Shown piece after piece: positions 1 to 10,639 of a DNA stretch of 64,000 nucleotides (positions within the stretch are counted from its first letter, which is position 1; the number at the start of each line of letters is the position of its first letter). Source of the DNA: Cunninghamia lanceolata (Eukaryota > Streptophyta > Pinopsida > Cupressales > Cupressaceae); NCBI GenBank assembly GCA_027924645.1, contig BSBN01000334.1, positions 9,108,501 to 9,172,500 of the forward strand. The letters run 5' to 3'. A program made the translations under genes and the position numbers. The notes under the pieces were generated by a model. It was not told where the DNA came from and did no database searches. It saw only the letters and a list, made by a program, of their open reading frames with translations.

Positions 1-850
1 GAGAGCAATGGATGTAGCATTTGGGGAGCTTATAAACAAAATCATCCTGATTTATTTAGATGACTTCACTATTTTCTCTAAAAATATTGTTGATCATTTT
101 GACCATTTAGAAGTTGTTTTTAAGAAGTGTCAAGAGTTTGGAATATCCCTAAATCCCAAGAAGTGCATCTTTGTAGTACCTTAGGGCAAACTATTAGGGA
201 ATATATTGTCAAAGGAAGGAGTCTCCATTGATCCAGAGAGAGTCACTACCATAATAAATCTATCTCTGCCAGTCAATAAGAAAGTAGTTCAATCCTTTCT
301 AGGGAAGATCAACATTGTCAGCCGATTCATATCTGACTTTGCAGGACTAATCAGACCAATGACACTATTGTTAAAGAAGGACCTGGTTTTCAAATGGACT
401 ACAGAGGGGAGGCATGCTTTTGAAGAAGTCAAAAGAACCATTTCAATAGCCTCGGTACTCAAAAACCCAAACTTTTCTAAGTCTTTTATAATGTATGTAT
501 ATGGAGGTGAGTTCAGTGTTGCTGCTATTTTGAGTCAGAAAGATGAACAACAAGAAGGGGAGCACCCAATAGCCTCTTTCTCTAGGACTCTCAGGGAATA
601 TGATTCTAGATACAATTTTGTGGAGAAACAGGCATATGCCATGGTCAAAGCCCTTAAGAAATTCATACACATGGTAACAGGGAATAAAATTTTGATATTA
701 GTGGCTCATCCCAGTGTAAGAGAATATATCATGGAGGGTGAGATCACTGAGAAAAGAGCTAATTGGATAACACAAATCCTTGAATATGATGTCGGGGTTA
801 GACCCACCAAGTTAGTCAGAGGCAAAGGATTGTGCCAATACATGGCTTAA
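1..850 (+). pseudogene. Tat-like Ty3/gypsy pol fragment: RT C-terminus and RNase H (element 1)
   Basis: The window opens inside a reverse transcriptase. The catalytic YLDD box is at 53-64, followed by FGISLNPKKC, typical of plant Tat-type RTs. The frame has a TAG at 182-184 and then continues through the RT connection (about 206-400) into a Ty3-type RNase H (about 440-800), ending at a TAA at 848. The RNase H is degraded: the usual first Asp, in a D-A-S type motif, is replaced (MYVYGGEFSV). The frame continues with stops into the integrase downstream, so this is one polyprotein. Only about 250 bp separate RNase H from the integrase zinc finger, which leaves no room for the second, archaeal-type RNase H that Tat elements usually carry there. 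The element is not functional. RT identity is certain; the Tat-like placement is by motif resemblance only. Confidence 0.9.
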
Positions 851-2173
851 GACATGGAGAAAATGATGACACAAGAATCAGAAAGTGAAAATGTGTTGAG
901 AATCCAAGAGGTTGATCAAGATTCTTGGGTCACAAAAAGAATACAATTAATGAAACATGGGGTTTTCCCAAATGAGCTCTCCCATGATAAAAGGAGATAC
1001 TATAGGTAGTAAGGGGCCCATTTTGTATTAATTGACCATATTCTTTTTAGAAGAAATGCTGATGGTATACTCTTGAGATATATAGACAAAGATGAAGCTC
1101 AAAGAATAATACATGAGTTACACCATGGAGCCTTAGGAGGACACTTTTCATGAAGGACCACAACAATCAAAGTGACCCAAGTAGGATACTTCTTGCCCAC
1201 TCTATTCACAGATTGCTATCAGCTGGTTAAAGAATGCCAGTCTTGTCAGTTCTATACAGGAAAAAGAAGAAATGCAACAATGCCTCTAAGTCCCATAATC
1301 ATGGATGAACCCTTCACCCAATGGGGTCCTAATTTTATTGGAATGATAAATCCTGTGTCAAGTATGGGACACAAATGGATCTTAACTGCCATAGATTACT
1401 TCACCAGATGGAGTGAAGCAGTACCGCTCAAGGAAGCAATAGAAAAAGTAATATTAGACATTCTAGAGGGCATTACTGCTCGGTTTGGTCCTCCTCGTAC
1501 CATAATATCATATAATGCTAAGGCATTTTTGGGAACAAAAATATCTGAGTTTGCACTAAGGAACAAATTTTTTTTGAAGACTTCTTCAAACTATTACCCA
1601 CAAGGTAATGGTCTAGCAAAATCTACAAATAAGAACCTGATCAGACTCATTGAGAGGAGAGGGGCAAACTATCATAGAGAGTGGCACAGACTACTTAATA
1701 CAGCATTGTGGGCTGACAGAATCACACTGAAACAAGTGACAAAGATGTCTCCATATGAATTGGTCTATGGTAAGCTAGCTGTAATACCACTAAGCTTAGA
1801 GATTCCTGCTCTACAATTATTGAAACAAATTGAGATTGAGGAGAATGGTCCCATGCAAGTCAGACTTGCTGAACTGCTAGAAGTGCAAGAGAAAAGAGAA
1901 AAGGCACATGAGTCATTGATGAAACACCAAAAAATAATTAAAGATTCTTTTGACAAGAGGACTTCAAATCCCCATTTTGAAGGAGGCTCAATAGTGTTGA
2001 AATGGGATGAGAGAGCAGCCAAGCCGGGCCGACATAGTAAATTTGAATCATTATGGACTGGTCCTTACAAAATCTGTTCCTGTAAGCAACAAAATTCTTT
2101 TGAGCTCGAAACAATGGAAGGTGAACCTGAAGAGATTCCTATGAATGGGATCTATTTGAAGCATTTTAATTAA
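851..2173 (+). pseudogene. Tat-like integrase, catalytically dead (element 1)
   Basis: In the RT frame, the N-terminal HHCC zinc finger is visible (HELHHGALGGHF near 1115-1150, CQSCQ near 1236-1250), interrupted by TAG at about 1007 and TGA at about 1151. The catalytic core follows: first Asp intact in TAIDYFTRWSE (about 1388-1420). The second Asp is replaced by Tyr (IISYNAKAF, about 1504-1530), and the catalytic Glu by Lys (NGLAKSTNKN, about 1608-1637). The C-terminal part ends with IYLKHFN and a TAA at 2171. No chromodomain follows, which agrees with a Tat/Athila-type rather than a chromovirus integrase. From 1172 the frame is open for 333 codons, so the active-site losses are not just part of a shredded frame. 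Retroviral-type integrase inserts element cDNA into host DNA; this copy cannot. Confidence 0.92.
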
Positions 2174-2663
2174 GCAATGTCTCCTCTGTACTATAATTAG
2201 TTAGTTTCCCTTTATTGTTTTCCTATTTTCCCGCTTTCTTTTCCCGCTTTTCTTTTAAATAAATGTTTTGTGAACACATGCCAAGTGCACAAGCCCCTTC
2301 TCTTTTGGAAATCTTGCTTTCATTAAGGTTGTCTCCAATCCCCAAAATCCTCGAAAGTATGCACTTTTGCAGCCACTCTCATAATGTGTTTGACACTCTG
2401 TCCCATGCTGATTTAGAAAGATACACTAACGGTTTATTGGTGTTAATGCCATTTTATAAGGCATGATGTGTCATTAAAAGCCCCATTAATAAGAATTAAA
2501 TCCTAAGTGTGGCTCTCATTTTTGCTCTATCTCTCTATTTCGAATCATTGTTGCCTGCAATTCACATCCCTAGCAAGCATTTTCAGCTGCGTGTCATTCC
2601 TATGTAGCAATTCCATCCATTCCTATGTCAATGCTTCCCAAATTCTCCCTACAGATATAGACA
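2174..2663 (+). promoter_or_regulatory. Non-coding interval between integrase and accessory frame; possible internal promoter/splice acceptor
   Basis: These 490 bases hold no conserved frame. A TATA-like element (ATTTTATAAG) lies at 2451-2460, a short direct repeat of CATTCCTATG type at about 2600-2630, and a sequence resembling a 3' splice site (CTCCCTACAG) at about 2647-2656. The latter is 8 bases before the ATG at 2664 that starts the accessory frame. In plant elements with genes downstream of integrase, those genes are usually made from spliced or separately initiated RNA, so either signal would fit. No transcript evidence is available; this is inference. Confidence 0.3.
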
Positions 2664-5600
2664 TGGCAGCTGAAGCACAGTCTTCTCAAGAGGGACTCAG
2701 GATTTATTAATCAATCGACAGGCTTTTGAGTAGCAAATCATATGCCTTAGTGCCTGCACAACCAAAGAGAACTTATCCAAGGATGAGGATCCCTGAGGTA
2801 GGGTTTTCTATCAACCTAGAGAAGGTTAAAGATTTTGCAGATGGTATCTTTGACCCAGCCCTTGAAAAATGTACCAAGACTCTTCGAGAAGGGGCACACT
2901 AGCGATGCATTCAAAAGGCAAAGAGTGGACAATCTTAAACTTTTGGAATGAGAATTTGGACCTCATAGTTGGCATAGTTCATGGTTCCAAATGTGCACCT
3001 ATGTCTTGACCTAATTGATATATGCGCGGAGCATTTTCATGCGCCCTCAAGCACCATTCAACAGGGACCCTTTATGGTGCAGATTACACCCAAAGCCATA
3101 AGAGACATGCTAGCCCTATATCATGATCGAATGACCACATTCCCCACTATTTCCAAAATGCAAAAGACATGGTCAAATGTCAATAACGAGATTAGGTTCC
3201 TTAACTTAGAATTACAGTTAGAAGAGGAGAACACACAGATGCCCACGCTACCTATAGGAAGGGCACAATTTAGCCAGGCCAGTCAAGAGGCACTGTCAAT
3301 GATGGCTTTGATTTTGGAATGAAGGAAGACAACACAATCTACAACTGGCAAATTGCCATCCTTGTCATATTGAAGACTGTCGATAAGTCACAGAAATACC
3401 AGCTAGATTTCTCTGAGCAAATTGCTTATACCATGGTCGATCAACTCATAAATTTCAAATCCAAAGGAGTTTTCAGGTATTTTGCTTATCTGTTTCATTT
3501 AATGTTATATCAGAACCACAATATATTTTTACAGAATATGCAATTGAACATGTATGACCCAAATTTTGGGCAAAATAGAACTATTCCTGTGTCTGCATGA
3601 ACACATGTGCTATCTGAGGTGTTAGACCCTTATGAGTTCTAGGAACTTTTTGTTTCCCCTGTCTTTTGCCATTTGAGCCTTGAACCTATAGAAAATAGGT
3701 TGACACAGAGCATAGGGGTTTTATGACTAATTGCTCAATCCCATGTGACTATTTCTTTGGGTCCTAAAATATGATCATCAGGGTCCATGGTTTCAATGGG
3801 GAACCTATGCTATTACCTAAGATTTTGACCCCTAGGGTAACATTTCTAGAAGTAACCCGACAAGTGTCCGTGGTTGACAATGAGTTTGGCACTAAGAAGA
3901 AGAAGAAAATGTATGATATCCCATGGATTAGAAGGAACATGGCCCTAGAGGTCAGAGATGCTGAACACTTGTTGCTACGAAAGTTAGTTGTCTTGGGATT
4001 CTTCATCATTAAAGACAAGTGGAGGTATGACTCAAATAGTTTTATAGCCTCCTGGGTTAGAAGCAACAAGATCGGGGCTAAAATAGCACATGAGGGTCAC
4101 CCCTTTTGGGAAGACAGGAGAAACCCTAAAGAAGATAACCCTGACCTATATGTGGAGCTAGTAGACCTGCCCTTTGAGGGGCCCAGGCCATGGGAGACCT
4201 TTTATGTTAAGTGAAAAGAATTTGACCCTAAGTTAAGAATGAACACTAATCTGAGAAGGGCATTGAAAAACAAAGAATGGAAGCCAGAGAAAATTGAGGC
4301 CTATTGGAAGTACAGGCAGGAAATCTCAAAGATTACCCATTCATTCAGAAATTTTGATACTGATGAAAGATGGGAGTCTATCTGGGATGAGTGGCAGCCC
4401 TCTCCAGTTTCTAGCCCTGATACATGTAGAATCCACAAGAAGGGTGAGGAGTCTGTAGAGGAGGCTGAGTCAACTCATACAATACAAGCAACAGGACAAG
4501 CCTCATCTACAACCCCTGTATCTTATTGGCCCCAATCTCTCAGTACTCTAGAGAAACAAAAGGGTGTCGTGTCATCACCACCTAGAGGGACTGCATTAGT
4601 TTTAGCTACTGGGGCTTCTAGTTTTGTACCCTTGCCACCTTCAGTAGTGGTAAATGTAGAAGAAAAGGAATCAGAGGAGGAGATAGGAGAAAGGTCGAGG
4701 AAGCATAGAAAACTAAACCTGCCACCAGAGTTAGGTGAAGAAGCAGAACCCCTACTATAGCAAATACCAATCACATCTGCTACTCCTCAGGTAAGTGTTT
4801 CTTCTCCTTTTTCCTCTTTGTCTCTTTCTTCTACCATAGGGGTGGCAACCTCAACTGGCCAAACATTAGTATCCCCTACCACCTCTGCTGTGCCTATATC
4901 TACACTTGCCCCAATTGCTAATCCTCAAGCCATGTATTCACAGGCCACCTCATTGCCATTATTTTCCCCCTCTATTCCAAGAAGAGAACCTCCCCAAATG
5001 TCCCCTAGCCAACATTTGGATATTCCTTATGGTTTACCTCAGGGTCATCCCTTTGCTAGGGCATATATTACCTCTCCTCCCACTTTCCAAGCTCATGCAG
5101 ATACAACAAAGAAGGCTAGAAAAGCCTAGCTAGACAAGAAAAGAAAGAAAGAAAATAAGAGCTTGGCTGTGCCACATATGAGGTCTTTCTTTGACCCTAT
5201 TCAACAGTAGTTGACTGTCACACATTTGTCCCCAAATGTGGTGAAGCAAAATGAGCAGATGCAGCCTCAAGACTTTGCAATGAATGTAGTAGCTATGGAC
5301 ATGTCTCTATTCAGACCACAAGATAGGGTCGAACTGCTCAATGAAATCACTTCTACTATTGCAACTGATTACTTGAAAGTGTCTAGGAAGTTGCAGAAAG
5401 TTGAAACTGACTTAACTCAAGAAAAGAAAAATAGTAGGAATCTTGCTACAGAGTTGAAGTCAAAGAAAGATGAAATAGAGAATCTAAATAAACAGTTGCA
5501 AAATTCTATTTCCTATCAGATTCATCAAGTCACTCAAGCCCAAAATGCTTCTCTAAATGTGGAGCTAGCTCAGGAAAAAGCTGTAGTAAATATTTTGAGA

Positions 5601-6468
5601 TAGGAAAAGGCCACATTAGAGAAGAAATATCAGGATAAGTTGCAACAAGCTACATAGTTTCAGCAAAAGTTGCTGAGTGAACAGAATGCTATTGTTGCAA
5701 TTCAGGCTCAACTCCTAGCAGAGCAACAAATGAAAAAACAACTAACACTAGAGTTAGCTAATAGGCCACATAATGTTAGAGTTCTGAATTTGGTCAAGGA
5801 GCTATATGTTTTAGTTTGGAAATGAATCTTTGAAGAGATTATCCAGCTCAGACCCTCATTAACATTCCTATTAAATGCACAACAGTTGTGTGAGAAGGTG
5901 GAAAATTTAGTTTAGGCCACTCTATCTACCGTTTCCTTGAGAGTTTCTAACTCTCAACTATTGCTAAAGAAGCTATATGACACAACAGATGAAATATTGT
6001 TAGCAACAAGGATCGGTGACCAAATGATAGCTGCAAAGAGGGTGAATGAAGTTCTAAGTTGCAACTCAGCTGCCACAACTTGCCAAGAGCTCCTAGATAT
6101 TGTCAAAGAAGGAATCAAAGATATGAAGAGACACATAGAGGATTTGGTGTAGCTAGGTCTTCCATCACCATTTCCAGATAATAATACTGTATTGATGATT
6201 GATGAGATTAAGACCCTACTTTTAATTAGACAAAATGATCAATCAATTTTTTGAGGTTTAAGTGATTCCTCATTAGTACAAGAGGTGGAGGTTGTCTTGA
6301 TACCAATAGGCCAATTGGAGTTTTAATTAAAGGCTGCATTTCAAATTTTGCAGACTTTCTCCCATAAAGACATTATAAACCTTGATCTTGCATTCCAAGA
6401 TTTGTAGAATAAACAAGGTCTTTCTGACTCAGAATGGTCTATTTACCAGATAGCTTTGTAGAATCTGT
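2664..6468 (+). pseudogene. Long accessory ORF downstream of integrase (element 1), about 1,270 codons, decayed
   Basis: An ATG at 2664 opens a frame that, allowing for about a dozen stops and two local frame changes (around 2930-3600), can be followed to about 6468. From 3771 to 6468 it stays in one frame, broken only by stops, most of them TAG. Parts in order: an N-terminal segment (2664-2900); a globular middle (3771-4214) rich in charged and aromatic residues (KKKKMYDIPWIRR, RPWETFYVK); a region ending in an acidic/basic tract (ERSRKHRKL near 4690-4710); a Ser/Thr/Pro-rich linker (4750-5130); and a long Glu/Lys/Gln-rich coiled-coil-like segment (5330-5800). I do not recognise the protein. 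Its position, between integrase and 3' LTR, is where Tat-like and env-like accessory genes sit in plant retrotransposons. It could be an accessory protein or a captured host gene. Confidence 0.6.
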
Positions 6469-6639
6469 GACCCTGTATTGTATTTTGAATACATATTGTT
6501 GCCAATTTTGGGTTCTTTTTGAGCAGGCTCAAAAGTCCTAAGGGTCGCCAAGAACTGTAGAGTAAATTACTCTACATTTTGTTTTAGAAGTAGTGCATAC
6601 ATGGGCTATAGTTTTTTGCCTGAGAATGTGTCTGAGAAT

Positions 6640-7510
6640 GGCCGCGAGGGTTTCATTTTTACCAAGAGCCGCAGGACCACCAAGTGTCAAGCCCCAGTTT
6701 CAAGCCGCATTTTGTTTGTAAGTTATAACTTTAACATGGAGCATGCCACATAGTGGAGATTGTTTCTATTTTGTTTTAAGTTGCAACCCTATGGAAGGTG
6801 CCACATGTCATCAGCGGAGGTACTCCATAAATGTTTCAGTGTGAGCGCGGAAGGTGCCATGTGTCTTTAGTAGTAGCTGCGGAGCTTTCCAAATGTCAGC
6901 TTCTGCATTATGGTTTCTATTTGTTTTGATGCTAAGTAAAGATGGAGGTGGGTCCTAGTGTAGAGTCTCAAGTGAAGCAGAATGTGCCATGTGGTGGATA
7001 CAGAGCCCAAGTAAAATCTTTCTAACTTTTCCTCCAACGATAATAAATGTTTCTCAAATAATGCGGAGCCCGACATGTGTCAACCTCCACGTGAGTCTCA
7101 AAGGAGTATCTTATAATGTCTCAAGTGTAGCGAAGGCCACCACGTACCAGTTAGTTGTTACTACAGAAGCTACCACCTGTCCTTGTTTGAAAGCTATTGA
7201 GCGGAGGGTTGTGGGCCCCATTCTTAATGTGTCCTAAAGCTTCAAAGCTGTAGATCTTGATAGTTGTCACCTGAGGAGTCCTCCCAAACATGAAAGACAC
7301 AGTTAAGGAAAGTAAAGCGGAGCAAGACACATATTGTTTCTAAGTGCTGTGAAGTCTGCCAAGAGTCAGTTTCCTATTTCCTCCCGAGAGACAAAGGAGT
7401 TTCAAGTTATGAACGCGGACGCTGCCATCTGTCACAGGGTTTATTGTTTCTAAAAGAGCACGGAAGCCGACAAGTGTTTGTTCCTTATAAGAGGAGGTAT
7501 GCCACATATG
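6640..7510 (+). repeat. Degenerate interspersed motif array in LTR U3
   Basis: A motif close to GCGGA, a few bases, then TGCCACATGTC recurs roughly every 40-100 bases. Clear members include those near 6750 (GCATGCCACAT), 6793 (GGTGCCACATGTCA), 6853 (GGTGCCATGTGTC), 6975 (ATGTGCCATGTGG), 7062 (GCGGAGCCCGACATGTGTC), 7125, 7415 and 7495 (TATGCCACAT). Some copies approach G-box/ACGT cores (CCACGTGAG near 7087, CCACGTACC near 7140). The spacing is irregular, so this is not a simple satellite. Its position upstream of the TATA box suggests a repeated cis-element set. Confidence 0.5.
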
Positions 7511-7652
7511 CTTTGTCACAACCAATGGACTTGCAAAAGAAGTAACTGTTGTAGATTCAAAAGATCTTTAACTATCAGAGACTTCTAGTTACCTCCAGTT
7601 CAGTTAAGCCATTGGGATTCTATTGTGCGGACAATCTAGGGTCGATCTTGTG

Positions 7653-7660
7653 CTATAAAT
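7653..7660 (+). promoter_or_regulatory. TATA box of the LTR-like region
   Basis: CTATAAATA lies about 1.2 kb into the LTR-like region, downstream of the motif array and upstream of a T-rich presumed R region. It is a good match to plant TATA boxes and the best candidate for the start of element transcription. Activity is not known. Confidence 0.5.
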
Positions 7661-8279
7661 ATGTAACATTTGTAATGATCAGGAGTTAGTTTTTTTCAGA
7701 GTTAGAATCCTAGTTTCCAGAGATATTTTCTGTCAGAGATTTTAGAGAGAATTTTGAGACTTTCTGCTATGACCAACGAATGTCATTTGCCTTTATTTGG
7801 TTGCTCTTAATTCAGAAGGTGGATGTAACTATGCATGTATCTATGCCTCTTATGTTGCTGAAAATTTAATGAGAAAGATGGAGTTCTATGCCTTGGTTGA
7901 TATTTTCTGTGTCACTGCAAATTGTCTAGTTGTGAGCCTTTGATTTTATTCATTTTATCTATTTATGTTAATCATGCAAAATCTTCTCTTTCATGTGACT
8001 GAATCTTGAGGATAGTTTCACTGTGCTTAGTTGAGAGAAACAGTTTATTCAAGTGCATCGCCATATATAGATTTGCTTTCATTATATCTGTAATTCTGTT
8101 AAGTTTCTATCCTTTTTCCCAAACCCATTTAAGATAGAGAAGAGCCATCTTCTTTAAAATCTAGAGGTTGTTTCAGGTAGCAAGTCCCACATTCTTGAAA
8201 CCTCCCATGTTGGTGTTGGAACCAATGCAATTTTATACATCAATAGGCTGTACATCCTTTCGCTGTTGTCTCACCAGTT

Positions 8280-9150
8280 CTAGCAATAGGATAGCAACCT
8301 GTAGCTCAAGAAACTGTTGTTACAGCCCCATCCCAAGAATTTCAAGAGATTAAAAAAATACTTAAAAAGTTTGGGAATGAGTTGGTAAATATCAAGAAGC
8401 AGGTTGGCCAAGAACATAGACCATATCAAGCCCCATATCAGCCTACTCAGCCAAATAGGCCACCTTTTCAAGTTAATCCTTAGGGTGAAAGAAAAAATTA
8501 CAACCCTAGACCTTCCATTCCTATAATCCTAATGCTGCAAGCTCTTCAAAAGAACTTGTACACAATTAGAACAACATGGCACAAGACCATGACTGGTGTT
8601 ATCTATGTTACCAGCCCCATAACTAGGATGCATGTACAAATGGTATGAGAAATTAGGTACTTATGGTGCAAAACAATTATAGTGGTTTGGAAAGTGTCTC
8701 AAATGAAGTTTCAGCTCAACAAGATAATGTTGATGTGGCCTTAATGAATTGGCTAGACATCAAATTTTGTGGTGTAAGTTATCCTCAAGGTCAGAATTAG
8801 TTAAACACACATGTTTCAGCCAACACAAGATTGAAAAAGAGGGCATTTGACTTGGAACAACAAGCTACGAATGTACAACAATAGCCTGCCAAGGATAAAT
8901 TTCAAGCTTCTGCATCACAAGCCATTCCCACAACACAACCAAAGGTGTAAATTTTGTAAAGAGGTCAAGCTGCACCTAGAAAGGATTAGCCTAAGGCACA
9001 ATCATAGCCTTCACAAAGGCAAAATGATGTTGCTGCTAAAGGACAACAAAAGGTAAGTCTTGTTTCCTTTAATGTTGTTGATCACCTTAAGAAAGCCACT
9101 ATCAATTTGTCAGTGATGGATGCACTGCATATTCCTAGTCAAAAGGATTG
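8280..9150 (+). pseudogene. Gag C-terminal part, Tat-like (element 2)
   Basis: Several short frames together encode a Gln/Pro-rich gag tail. At about 8597-8635 a zinc-knuckle-like string CYLCYQPHN, stop, DACTNG gives the order Cys-Cys-His-Cys (C-x2-C-x3-H-x4-C), the nucleic-acid binding motif of retroelement nucleocapsid. A Gln-rich spacer and a segment VVDHLKKATINLSVMDAL (about 9070-9125) lead into the protease. The N-terminal gag core is missing, so the element is 5' truncated within gag. Multiple TAG and other stops and frame changes make it a pseudogene. The evidence is context (protease directly downstream) plus the zinc knuckle. Confidence 0.65.
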
Positions 9151-9930
9151 ATTACAAGAAGGTTTGGCTAAGCTTTCCATCTCTGAAGCTTCTAGCTGAG
9201 AAACAAAGGCTAAAGTGGTACTTGCAAAATAGCCCAGAGATTAAGAACAAACAGCAAGCCCAAGAGGTAAAACCTCCTCCCTTTTACCTGAGTTTGACCA
9301 TTGGTGACAAGCTTGTTCATAATTGTATGATAGATTCTAGAGCAAGTAGTTCTGTTATGCCCAAGAGTCTAGCTGATACATTGGGATTAGTTTATGAACC
9401 CCTTTCAAAAGGAGTAGTCCAACTGGATGGGTCTATTGTTAATATTACTAGGATAATAAAAAATCTGCCTCTTACCTTGCATGCCTGTCCTAATTTTCCA
9501 ATCCATCAAGACATTCATATCATAGACTTACCACCTATCTTTGCTATTTGCCTTTCTAGGGACTTCACTGCCAAATTGGGTGCATTTTTATCCTCAGATT
9601 GGTCCCATTTATTTTTTAGAACAAGATATGGTACAAAAGTAACCATAAAATCTGAGCCTTTTGCCAAAGACCATGTTGAGACATATGTCCCTAGCCTAAT
9701 AAATGTTAACCTTTACATCACCCATGGGCAGGAGGATCAATCCATGGTCATAGACCCCAGCACACCTACTAATGATATTAATCTAGATGAGTGGGCAGCC
9801 GAGGACAATGAAGATGACCCTCTCCATCAAACTGATGAGGTAGGATTAGGTATTTATATGATACATGATCCTAATGCAGTGAATCCAAATCTGGTGAAGG
9901 ATCAAGATCAGTTTGAACAACAAGAGAATC
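9151..9930 (+). pseudogene. Aspartic protease domain, Tat-like (element 2)
   Basis: The frame from 9120 to 10067 is open for 315 codons. The retropepsin core starts at about 9265 (PPPFYLSLTIGDKLV). The active-site loop is MIDSRASSSVMP (about 9326-9362), where the family has D-S/T-G-A; the Gly has become Arg, which would be expected to disable it. PKSLADTLGL and a beta-rich stretch with VQLDGS follow. Downstream of the protease an acidic linker (about 9760-9920) leads into an archaeal-type RNase H. Retropepsins cut the Gag-Pol polyprotein inside the particle. Identity is strong from the loop and from its place between gag tail and pol. Confidence 0.85.
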
Positions 9931-10345
9931 AGCTTTGGAAGCTATACTTTGGTGAATCAAGAAGTAAAATGGGTCTTGGTGGAGGGGATATGCTTGTTTC
10001 ACCTGATGGAGACAAAGTACTATTTAGCATTAACATTTGCTTTCAATTGTACAAACAATGTGGCTGAATATAAAGCCATGATTCATGGTTTAGAATGGGC
10101 TCAGAAAAGAGGTATAAAGCACTTACAAGTTTATTGTGATTATGAGTTAATTGTAAATTAGGTTTGAAACTTGAATGTTACTAAAAATGACTTGCTTAAG
10201 AAGTACAAGCATCGTGTTTGGGATTTAGTTGAAATTTTTTATGCATTTAATCTACTTTCAATTCCCAAAAACCAAAATAAACAACCAAATAGGCTTGCTG
10301 CCTTAGGATCTCAGTTTGAGATTCTGAATGAAATTCATAACATAG
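9931..10345 (+). pseudogene. Archaeal-type RNase H (aRNH) located between protease and RT (element 2)
   Basis: Starting with LWKLYFGESRSK (9931) and, after a one-base frame change near 10015, continuing with FAFNCTNNVAEYKAMIHG and KHLQVYCDYELIVN (to about 10160), then KKYKHRVWDL and PNRLAALGS (to about 10315). This is the fold signature of the second, archaeal-like RNase H of plant Tat retrotransposons: first Asp (normally YFDGS, here YFGES, so lost), Glu in AEY, and Asp in the D-x-E-L-I-V motif kept. The order here is PR, aRNH, RT, RNase H. Tat elements are generally described with the aRNH between RNase H and integrase. Element 1, which has RT-RNase H-integrase without space for an aRNH, agrees with the different order. 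Confidence 0.82.
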
Positions 10346-10639
10346 AGGTACAACCATATGTGAAAATGGTTGTTAGACCATCTATACCTGATAATACTAT
10401 GAGTTGGTAGGTTTTTGACAGTGATGAGCAAATTTTGAGTTTTCTTGTTGGAGAAGCAAAATTTACAGTTGATAACAAGCATAAGTGGTAGTAGCAATAT
10501 AACAACAAAATTGTACAATTGAAGTCTCATAAGCGGTCTAAGGGACTAATAACATTAGAATCTATTTTTAACTCAGATGATTAGGTCAGAAAGGACAAAT
10601 GCAGCATGACTATGAAGGAGGAACACTCTTAGGCATTAG

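Larger units (their letters stand above)
6469..8105 (+). repeat. LTR-like region: U3 with motif array, TATA box, R/U5
   Basis: This 1.6-kb stretch begins directly after the accessory frame of element 1 and contains no ORF of substance. It has the layout of an LTR: a long upstream part (U3) with a repeated motif, a TATA box at 7653-7660, and a downstream T-rich R/U5-like part. I could not fix its ends: neither a clear purine tract on the left nor a primer binding site on the right is visible, and no second copy lies in the window. It is most simply the 3' LTR of element 1. It could instead be the 5' LTR of element 2, whose gag begins N-terminally truncated just after it. Confidence 0.5.

Noticed and set aside
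1..2173. Endogenous pararetrovirus (caulimovirus) instead of retrotransposon
   Set aside because: An integrase with HHCC finger follows RT/RNase H, and no movement or coat protein is seen. Pararetroviruses lack integrase.
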